Shown here piece after piece: positions 7,259-13,556 of a stretch of DNA of 13,556 nucleotides (position 1 is the stretch's first letter; each line of letters begins with the position of its first letter). This stretch comes from Bacteroidales bacterium (GTDB taxonomy: Bacteria; Bacteroidota; Bacteroidia; Bacteroidales; Bacteroidaceae): positions 1-13,556 of the forward strand of contig SFPF01000146.1 of NCBI GenBank assembly GCA_004552155.1, read 5' to 3'. Both the position numbers and the translations under genes were made by a program. Under the pieces are notes generated by a model. That model was not told where the DNA came from. It saw only the letters and a program-made list of their open reading frames with translations, and ran no database searches.

Positions 7259-7310
7259 AGATACACATAATAAGTTTCTCATAAGGAAGCGTTATGTGTA
7301 TCTGTTTTTT
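7259..7310 (+). terminator. Hairpin plus T6 in the gltX upstream region (terminator or attenuator)
   Basis: AGATACACATAA (7259-7270) and TTATGTGTATCT (7292-7303) are perfectly complementary over 12 bp, with a 21-base loop and G plus six T after the stem. It sits 80 bp after the stop of the 5797 gene and 25 bp before the gltX ATG, downstream of the candidate gltX -7 element. It could terminate the upstream transcript, attenuate gltX, or both. Confidence 0.6.
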
Positions 7311-7334
7311 GTACAAAAAAATCATAAATAAGCA

Positions 7335-8793
7335 ATGTCTGAAAGAAAAGTACGCGTGCGCTTTGCGCCCAGTCCCACCGGCCCGCTGCACATCGGCGGT
7401 GTCCGCACAGCATTATATAACTACCTGTTTGCCCGCCAGAAGGGCGGCGAACTCGTGTTCCGCATCGAAGACACCGATTCCAACCGCTCTTCGGCGGCAA
7501 CTATGGTCCGTATCGGCAGAGCGAACGCCGCGACATTTATAAGAAATACGTAAAGCAGCTGCTCGACAGCGGTGCGGCCTACGTGGCATTCGACACTCCC
7601 GAAGAACTCGATGCAAAGCGCAAGGAGGTGGAAAACTTCCAGTACGACGCGCACACGCGCCTCGGAATGCGCAACCAGCTGACGCTGGGCGAAGAGGAAA
7701 CACAAAGGCTCATCGCCGAAGGCACGCCCTACGTGGTGCGCTTCAAGATTGAGCCGGGCGAAGAGGTGCACGTGAACGACCTCATTCGCGGCGACGTGAA
7801 GATCATGTCGGACGTACTCGACGACAAGGTGCTTTACAAGAGCGCGGACGAACTGCCCACGTACCACCTCGCCAATATTGTGGACGACCATCTCATGGAA
7901 ATCAGCCACGTGATACGCGGCGAGGAATGGTTGCCCTCCGCACCGCTCCACGTGCTGCTTTACCGCGCTTTCGGCTGGGCAGACACGATGCCCGAGTTCG
8001 CCCATCTGCCCCTGCTGCTCAAGCCCGACGGCAAGGGCAAGCTTTCGAAGCGCGACGGCGACCGCCTCGGCTTCCCCGTGTTCCCGCTCGAATGGCACGA
8101 CCCAAAGACGGGCGACATCTCTTCCGGCTATCGCGAAAGCGGTTATCTGCCCGAAGCGGTGATTAACTTCCTTGCCCTCCTCGGCTGGAACCCCGGCGGC
8201 GACCAGGAATTGCTTTCTATGGACGACCTCGTGCGCCTCTTCGACCTCACCAAGTGCTCGAAGAGCGGCGCAAAGTTCGACTACGTCAAGGGGCAGTGGT
8301 TCAACCGCGAATATCTGCTGGCACGCCCCGAGGCAGAGCTTGCGCCGGAGTTTGTGCGCGTGTTCGCCGCAAACGGCATCGATGCCACGGAAGAGCAGGC
8401 CGCAGCCGTAATCGCCATGATGAAGACAAAGAACATCGAAGTGGAAGAGGGCGGCGTGAAGAAAAAGCGCAGTATCAGTTTCGTGCGCGACTTCTATCCC
8501 CTTTGCGACTTCTTCTTCAAAGCCCCTGCCTACGACAAGGAAGATAAGTTTATCAAGAAAAACTGGAAAGACACCTCTGCCGCCGACATCTCGAAGGCCT
8601 CGCCGATTTCAGCGTAGAAAGCCAAAAGGCAGCCGTCGAGGCTTGGGTGGGCGAAACGGGCAAAAAGCCTTGGAACGCCTGGCGCGTATGCCTCGTGGGC
8701 GAGGGCAAAGGCCCCGACATGTACGAACTGGCCGCTTTCCTCGGCAAAGAAGAGACGCTGCGCCGCATGAAAGCCGCATTAGAAGCATTATAA
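7335..8793 (+). CDS. gltX: Glutamyl-tRNA synthetase, broken at two points
   Basis: Charges tRNA-Glu in the cytoplasm; class I synthetase. Start at 7335 (MSERKVRVRFAPSPTGPLHIGG, the HIGH-like motif at residues 19-22). The KMSKS-equivalent is KLSKRDGDR at about 8038-8064, and strong family stretches follow (HVIRGEEWLPSAPLH, SGYRESGYLPEAVINFLALLGWNPG). Three frames are needed. The first ends at about 7487 after FRIEDTDSNR; the second resumes at FGGNYGPYRQSERR (from 7490, -1) and runs to about 8595; the third (GLADFSVESQKAAVEAW to ALEAL, -1 again) ends at the TAA 8791-8793. Relatives carry about 25 residues ('F.PGAEEYILE...') between DSNR and FGG, and several residues before the GLADFS equivalent; both blocks are absent. 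An essential gene broken twice is hard to reconcile with a live cell. Next gene starts 8 bp downstream. Confidence 0.93.
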
Positions 8794-8801
8794 GATTTCG
8801 C

Positions 8802-9970
8802 ATGTACTCCCTCGGTATTTATTTAATGGCACTCGGCGTGCGGGTGGCTGCGCTCTTCAAGGAGAAGCTGCGTAAAATGGTGCAGGGACACCGCGCCACG
8901 TGGCAGATGCTCCGCGCCCCGAGTTCGAGCAGGGCCGCCCGCTCATGGAACGTCTGCGCCGCGAGCATCCCGAAAAGAAAATACTGCTCACCTTTTTCTC
9001 GCCCTCGGGCTACGAGGTGCGCAAGAACTACGACGGCGCCGACCTCGTGTGCTACCTGCCTTTCGACACGCCCCTCAACGCGCGGCGCTTTGTGAAACTG
9101 GCTCGCCCGGAGGCTGCCTTTTTCATCAAATACGAGTTTTGGCGCAACTACATCGAGGCGCTCTACAAGCGCGGCATTCCCTGCTACAGCGTGTCGAGCA
9201 TCTTCCGCGAAAACCAGATTTTCTTCCGCCCCTACGGCCGCGGCTACGCTCGCTGCCTGAGCCGCATGACGCACCTGTTCGTACAAAACGAAACCTCGCG
9301 CCGACTGCTCGAAGGCATAGGCGTGACGAATGTGGACGTGGTGGGCGACACGCGCTTCGACCGCGTGCTCGACATTCGCAACGCCGCCAAGCCCCTGCCG
9401 CTGGCGGAACGCTTCGCGGGCTGCTGGAAGGTACTGGTGGCAGGCAGTTCGTGGCCGCAGGACGAGGAGATTATCATTCCTTATTTCAACAAGCACCCTA
9501 ATCTCAAACTCGTGCTCGCGCCCCACGTGGTGAGCGAGGAGCACCTGCAAGCCATTGAGCGGCAACTCGCGCGCCCCGCGCTGCGCTACTCGAAAGCCAC
9601 GCCGAAAGCGGTGGCGGAGGCGGACTGCCTGATTATCGACTGCTACGGCCTGCTCTCGTCCATTTACCGCTACGCTTCCATGGCCTACGTAGGCGGCGGT
9701 TTCGGCGTGGGCATTCACAATGTGCCCGAAGCGGCGGTGTATGGCATTCCCGTTATTATCGGTCCCAATAACAAAAAGTTCCGCGAAGCGCAAGCCCTTT
9801 TGCGGTGCGGCGGGTGCAAGGAAATAGCCGGCGCGGCAGACTTTGAGCAGCTTATGGACGCTTGGCTCTCGGACAAGGAAGCGCTTGCGACAGCCGGCAA
9901 AGCCGCCGGCAGTTACATAGCCGACAATGCCGGCGCAGCCGACCGCATTTTCAGCAAAACCCTTCAATGA
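8802..9970 (+). CDS. waaA: Kdo transferase (3-deoxy-D-manno-octulosonic-acid transferase), disrupted near 8918
   Basis: GT30-family inner-membrane enzyme that adds Kdo from CMP-Kdo to lipid A precursor. The start at 8802 gives the hydrophobic N-terminal anchor MYSLGIYLMALGVRVAALF. The frame changes by -1 between LR (about 8914) and EFEQGRPLMERL (from 8921). Relatives have about 15-17 residues here that include the 'WFHAASLGE' active-site motif; only its terminal Glu, the probable catalytic base, survives. The remainder is clear: KKILLTFFSPSGYEVRKNY, FFIKYEFWRNYI, VAGSSWPQDEE, APHVVSEEHL, and the C-terminal CMP-Kdo-site motif YVGGGFGVGIHNVPEAAVYGIP. The stop overlaps the next start (ATGA at 9967-9970), implying translational coupling. 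Combined length of about 389 residues is short by roughly the missing block. Confidence 0.9.
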
Positions 9971-11153
9971 AAATCCTTTTAGTAAATACCTCCGACCACA
10001 AAGGCGGCGCAGCCATTGCCGCCATGCGGTTGCTGGAAGCCTTGCGCAAGAACGGTCAAGAGGCTACGCTGCTGTGCCGCGACAAAGGCACGGGGGGAGA
10101 AGGAGTTGTGGGCTTGCCTGAAAGCCGCCGGCAGCAGTTGCGCTTCATTGCCGAGCGGGCGGAAATCTTTGCAGCAAACGGCTTCAGCCGGAAAAACCTC
10201 TTTGCCATCGACACCGCCGCCCACGGCACAGACATCACGCGCCTTCCGCTGTTCAAAGAGGCCGACGTGATACATCTGCACTGGATCAATCAGGCGATGC
10301 TCTCGCTCGGCGACCTCAAAAAGATTTTCAATTCGGGAAAGAAGGTCGTGTGGACGCTCCACGATATGTGGCCCGTGACGGGCATCTGCCACCACGCCCA
10401 GACTTGCGACCGCTGGCTGGCCGACTGCGGCAACTGCCGCCTGCTGAAACGCCCCTCGCCCCACGATATTTCTTACCGCATTTTCCATAAAAAGCAAAAG
10501 ATTTACGCTGCCGCGCGCAACCTCACTTTCGTGGGGTGCAGCCGCTGGCTCACAGACTTGGCACGCCGCTCGCCGCTCACCGCAGGCCACGAGGTGTGCA
10601 ATATTTCCAATCCCATATTTCCAATCCCATCGATACAGATTTCTACGCCCCGCAGCCTGCAGCAGCCGCTCGCGAGGCATTAGGATTGCCCGCCGAGAGC
10701 AAGTTGCTGCTGTTTGTCGCTTTCAAAGCCACAGACCCCGGCAAAGGCATCGCCTATTTGCGTGAAGCCGTGGACATAATTGCCAAGGGGAACAAGGAAC
10801 TTGCTGCCACGCTTGGCGTGGTCATTGTGGGCAAAGAGGCTGAGCGCGCCGCAGAGGGTTTCGCCTGCCGCACCTATCCCTTGGGATATATCACCGACAT
10901 GGAAAAGATGCGCACGATTTATCAGGCAATCGATATCCTGACAATGCCCACGCTGATGGACAACCTGCCCAACACGATTGTCGAGGCGCAAGCCTGCGGC
11001 AAACCCTGCGTGGGGTTCAACGTGGGCGGCCTGCCGGAGATGATTGCCAACGGACTGAACGGTATGCTCGTCCCCACGGGCAACGCGCAGGAATTGGCGC
11101 AAGGCATCACCGCCGTGCTTTATATTGCCGTTTATAATGGCACAGACAAGTAA
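9967..11153 (+). CDS. GT4-type glycosyltransferase, frameshifted by a 14-bp tandem duplication
   Basis: GT-B glycosyltransferase, probably for LPS core, O-antigen or capsule. Start at 9967 (MKILLVNTSDHKGGAAIAAMRLL, the N-terminal Gly-rich acceptor loop), overlapping the waaA stop. Conserved stretches: ADVIHLHWINQAMLSL, WTLHDMWPVTGICHH with a Cys-rich CDRW..CGNC segment, and the C-terminal nucleotide-sugar motif EAQACGKPCVGFNVGGLPE. The frame changes at 10601-10630, where ATTTCCAATCCCAT is present twice in tandem; removing one copy restores NISNPIDTDFY and joins the two halves. The C-terminus (GITAVLYIAVYNGTDK) is shorter than in relatives I recall, which carry a helix ending near 'YIAVY', so an in-frame 3' loss at about 11115-11130 is suspected. 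Next gene begins 17 bp downstream. Confidence 0.87.
10601..10630 (+). repeat. Exact 14-bp tandem duplication inside the GT4 gene
   Basis: ATTTCCAATCCCAT occupies 10603-10616 and again 10617-10630, with a 2-base extension of identity on the left. It shifts the frame; deleting one copy restores a family-typical sequence. Confidence 0.9.
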
Positions 11154-11170
11154 AAGATAATCACCCAATA

Positions 11171-11905
11171 ATGAAGCCTCCGCTTAAAATATCTGTCATC
11201 ACCGTTACCTACAACGCCGCCAACCTTATTGCAAGAACAATTGGCAGCGTGGAGGAACAAACCTACGATGCCGTGGAACACATTATTATCGACGGCAATT
11301 CGCAAGACAGCACACGCGAAATCGTTTGCCGCAGCGAGCCCGACCGAGGCATTTACGATGCCATGAACAAAGGCTTGGAACTCGCCACGGGCAAATATCT
11401 GCTGTTTCTCAACGCCGGCGACCGTTTCCACACGCCCGACACGCTCGCACAGATTGCCGCCGTGACAGAAAAGGGCGACAAGTTGCCTGCTGTGATTTAC
11501 GGCGACACGCACATCGTCGATGCCGCCGGCAACTTCCTGCACCGCCGCCGCCTCTCGCCGCCCCCGCGCCTCACGTGGCGGTCGTTCCAGAGCGGCATGC
11601 TGGTGTGCCATCAGGCATTCTTCGCCCGCCGCGACATCGCGCAGAAAACGCCCTACGACCTGCACTTCCGCTTCTCGGCCGACTTTGACTGGTGCATTCG
11701 CGTGATGCACGCCGCCCATCGCCGCAAACTCCCCTTGGCAAATGCCGGCCTCGTGGTGGCGGACTATCTGAACGAGGGTACCACCACGCGCCACCACAAA
11801 GCCTCCCTGCGCGAGCGGTTCCGCATCATGGAGAAATATTACGGACTGATGCCCACGCTGGCTTACCACTTATGGTTTCTTGTCCGCAATTTCATTAAAA
11901 AGTAA
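11171..11905 (+). CDS. Family 2 glycosyltransferase
   Basis: GT-A fold transferase of the WcaA-like group, cytoplasmic face, probably adding a sugar to the same glycan as the neighbouring GT4. Starts at 11171 (MKPPLKISVITVTYNAANLI). Motifs in order: nucleotide-binding HIIIDGNSQDST, SEPDRGIYDAMNKGL, the DxD-like LFLNAGDRF, then the SADFDWCIRVM acceptor/catalytic region. Length is 244 residues. The stretch between DSTREIV and CRSEPDRG is shorter than in relatives I recall, where about 10-15 residues lie between the Asp-Ser/Gly-Thr motif and SEPDRG; an in-frame loss near 11324-11332 is suspected. The frame is open throughout, so the gene may still be expressed. It lies 17 bp after the GT4 stop and 27 bp before recX, consistent with one transcript. 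Confidence 0.88.
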   Translation: MKPPLKISVITVTYNAANLIARTIGSVEEQTYDAVEHIIIDGNSQDSTREIVCRSEPDRGIYDAMNKGLELATGKYLLFLNAGDRFHTPDTLAQIAAVTEKGDKLPAVIYGDTHIVDAAGNFLHRRRLSPPPRLTWRSFQSGMLVCHQAFFARRDIAQKTPYDLHFRFSADFDWCIRVMHAAHRRKLPLANAGLVVADYLNEGTTTRHHKASLRERFRIMEKYYGLMPTLAYHLWFLVRNFIKK

Positions 11906-11932
11906 AAGCGCGGGGCACACAATATTATATAT

Positions 11933-12406
11933 ATGTACAGGCCAAAGAAATTATCTCCCGAAGAGGCTTACCGCCAGGCAAGCGGCGAATGTGCGCGGCG
12001 CGAGACGTGCCGCGCTCATTGGTATAGGAAGTTTATCGCCGCAGGGCTTTCGCCTCTGGAAGCCGACGACGTGCTCGGCCGCCTCGAGCGCGAGGGTTTT
12101 ATTGACGAGGTGCGTTATGCCCGCGCCTATGTGAGCGACCACTACCGCTTTTCGCAGTGGGGGCGCGAGAAGTTGCGCCACATGCTTTGCGCCGACGGCA
12201 TCGCCTCGGCCGCCATTGAGGAAGCCCTGAAAGAGATTGACGAAGACGTATATCGCGAAAACCTTAAAAGCCTTTTGGAAAAGAAAATCCGTTCTGCCGA
12301 CAACGACGACCCGCGCACCCTTACCCGCAAAGCAGTGGCGTACGCCGCCGCCCGAGGTTACGAGGCCGACCTTATTTTTGAGGTTTTCAAGGATATTTAT
12401 TGCTAA
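11933..12406 (+). CDS. recX: Regulatory protein RecX
   Basis: A 157-residue all-helical protein that modulates RecA filaments. Matches the Bacteroidales RecX pattern of three-helix repeats: ECARRETCRAHWYRKFIAAGLS, then LGRLEREGFIDEVRYARAYVSDHYRFSQWGREKLRHML, the hallmark (FIDExRYARAY followed by GxxKLRxxL), and a C-terminal repeat ending YAAARGYEADLIFEVFKDI. Length and sequence look intact, unlike several upstream genes. It follows GT2 by 27 bp with an AT-rich spacer. Its place behind gltX-waaA-glycosyltransferase genes rather than next to recA suggests chance operon membership. The start at 11933 is the first ATG and fits the family N-terminus. Confidence 0.85.
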   Translation: MYRPKKLSPEEAYRQASGECARRETCRAHWYRKFIAAGLSPLEADDVLGRLEREGFIDEVRYARAYVSDHYRFSQWGREKLRHMLCADGIASAAIEEALKEIDEDVYRENLKSLLEKKIRSADNDDPRTLTRKAVAYAAARGYEADLIFEVFKDIYC

Positions 12407-12442
12407 TAGTAAAAGCAAAAACGCCTTTTTCTTATATAAAAG

Positions 12443-12473
12443 TTTGCTAAAGGTCAGTTTTTTTATACTTTTG
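12443..12473 (+). promoter_or_regulatory. Consensus Bacteroidetes promoter for the 12523 gene
   Basis: TTTG (12443-12446), 19-bp spacer, TACTTTTG (12466-12473). The predicted start near 12479 gives a leader of about 44 nt. The -7 octamer and the two bases after it (TACTTTTGCA) are identical to those in front of the other secreted-protein gene at 5721. Confidence 0.75.
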
Positions 12474-12522
12474 CACGTATTCTAAATAAAAACTAAACAA
12501 AATCACATAAAACAATCTCCGT

Positions 12523-13556
12523 ATGAAACAGAAATTACTTCTTCTCTTCTCGTTTCTGTTCGCTGCGCTCCTGCCCGCATCGGCAGATGAACTGTATTAC
12601 GATCAGGATTTTGACCAAGCCGCCGACTACGCCGAAGGCAGCTGGGTGCCCGAAGGCTGGTTATCGGAAGGCACGATTGCGCTTTATCGCCAAAAGGCTT
12701 CCGATATGGGTGCCTCTGCACACTCGGGCAGTTACGTGTTCGGCAATGTGGGCAGCTATATGGGCGTGCGCGATGAAATTGTCTACACGCCAGGCTTCAC
12801 GCTCGTAGCTGGCAAGGTCTGCACGTTCAGCTTCTGGCTTTACGCGCCGGGCGGCAGTCCCGCTTCCATACGCAACACGCAGATTAAAGTGACGGCGGGC
12901 ACGGCGCAGACCAAGGAAGCGCAGACCGTAGAACTTGGCCAAACGCCGAAGCAGGCACACAGCACGTGGACGAAGTATTCCTTTGAGTTTACCCCCGAGA
13001 CAGAAGGCGAATATTTCTTTGCGCTCCATCTTGTCACCACCATTGCGCAGAGCGGTTTGGTGGCTTTCGACGACATTGTGGTTGAAGGCGAAACGCCCGC
13101 CCCTCCTGTTCCCGCTAACGAACTGCAAGAACTTTCCGCCGCCTATGCCGACGGTTTCGACTTTACCGCGCCTTATACGTATAAGGGCGAAGCCATTGTG
13201 AGTTATGTGAATACCGCTGGGCGTGGCTTATCTGCAAGACGTGACTGCTGGCGCCAAACTCCTTTTCCCCACTGCCGCCGCCCCGAAAGCCGGCGACAAG
13301 ATCAGCGACCTCGGCTGCACGCTCGCCCTTGCTGATGGCGTGCTCACGATGACCATTCCCGGCGATGCCGCCGCGCCCGCCTTCACCACTGTGTCCGAAG
13401 GCAATGCGCTTCCCGCGCAGCCCGTCACCCTCGAAGCCCTCGCTGCCGATCCGCAGTTCTATGCCGGCAAACTTATTGCCGTGGACAGCGTGACGTTCAG
13501 CAACATCGAGGCAGGCGACGTGTTTGAAGAAGGATTAGACTATACGCTTACCGACG
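12523..13556 (+). CDS. Secreted protein with choice-of-anchor-J-like and OB-like domains (3' partial, frameshifted near 13220)
   Basis: ATG 12523 begins a signal peptide (MKQKLLLLFSFLFAALLPASA). Residues about 22-190 (YYDQDFDQAADY, EGWLSEG, YTPGFTLVAGKVCTFSFWLYAPGG, VAFDDIVVEG) form a jelly-roll resembling the 'choice-of-anchor J' family of Bacteroidetes surface proteins. An OB-like beta module follows (GEAIVSYVNTAG..VAYLQDVTAGAKLLFP). The frame breaks in GGG at 13219-13221: removing one G reads TAGVAYLQDV and the new frame stays open to the right edge (..FEEGLDYTLTD). This is the only break here that a single-base insertion explains, and the only one in the +1 direction. As written, the first frame stops at 13333-13335. 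No catalytic motif is seen; probably a binding or cell-surface protein. Confidence 0.78.

Noticed and set aside
7421..8098. 225-codon minus-strand frame opposite gltX
   Set aside because: Shadow of gltX; composition and lack of motifs argue against a gene.
8819..9967. 382-codon open frame on the minus strand
   Set aside because: It is exactly antisense to waaA, whose + strand product has clear family motifs; the minus frame gives low-complexity Ala/Arg/His-rich sequence typical of a GC-rich codon shadow.
9979..10680. 233-codon minus-strand frame opposite the GT4 gene
   Set aside because: Antisense shadow of a clear glycosyltransferase; no recognisable motif or start context.
2436..11338. 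Programmed -1 ribosomal frameshifting as an explanation of the recurrent -1 breaks
   Set aside because: No slippery heptamer is seen at the junctions, and conserved residues are absent from the DNA, which recoding could not restore.
11933..12406. recX as evidence of an SOS-linked or mobile module with the neighbouring glycosyltransferases
   Set aside because: No LexA-type box, recA, integrase or other mobility gene is visible; simple operon packing is enough.

Overview
The window looks like a chromosomal segment of a GC-rich member of Bacteroidales (Prevotellaceae-like). The evidence is the Bacteroidetes promoter form (TTTG, about 19 bp, then TAnnTTTG) seen at least twice, secreted proteins with a C-terminal 'FDLSGRR' tail, and the close match of most proteins to Bacteroides/Prevotella family versions recalled from memory. 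All supported genes are on the + strand; the many minus-strand ORFs are antisense shadows of GC-rich codon use.

Layout. (1) 1-3103: an LTA-synthase-like alkaline-phosphatase-superfamily protein (5' end outside the window), an extended SDR and a PAP2 membrane phosphatase/phosphotransferase, closely spaced and probably one envelope-lipid operon. (2) 3104-3314: an intergenic region built from octamer arrays in opposite orientation around a nested palindrome. (3) 3315-5243: a secreted C1 (PepC/bleomycin-hydrolase type) peptidase and a LOG-type phosphoribohydrolase, separated by another octamer array. (4) 5244-5796: a 553-bp gene-free region with a consensus promoter that runs straight into a terminator-like hairpin, then a 21-bp tandem repeat array ending in a palindrome. 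(5) 5797-7179: a secreted multidomain protein. (6) 7335-12406: gltX, waaA (Kdo transferase), a GT4 and a GT2 glycosyltransferase and recX, tightly packed and probably cotranscribed. (7) 12523 to the right edge: a second secreted protein behind a textbook promoter.

The outstanding property is damage. Six genes plus the final partial one carry frameshifts, and at least three further points look like in-frame losses. Most are not single-base slips: conserved blocks of roughly 5-25 residues are simply missing at the break (gltX twice, waaA, the C1 peptidase twice, LOG, PAP2, GT2). One break is an exact 14-bp tandem duplication. Because gltX and waaA should be essential or nearly so, this pattern is more likely a product of library or assembly error than natural pseudogenisation, but it should be checked because a real mutational process would be remarkable. 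Estimates of missing length rest on recalled family sequences, not on an alignment.

I found no CRISPR array, tRNA, rRNA, transposase or phage gene. No clearly new defence or metabolic system is visible; the more unusual material is in the repeats, the leader structures and the indel pattern.
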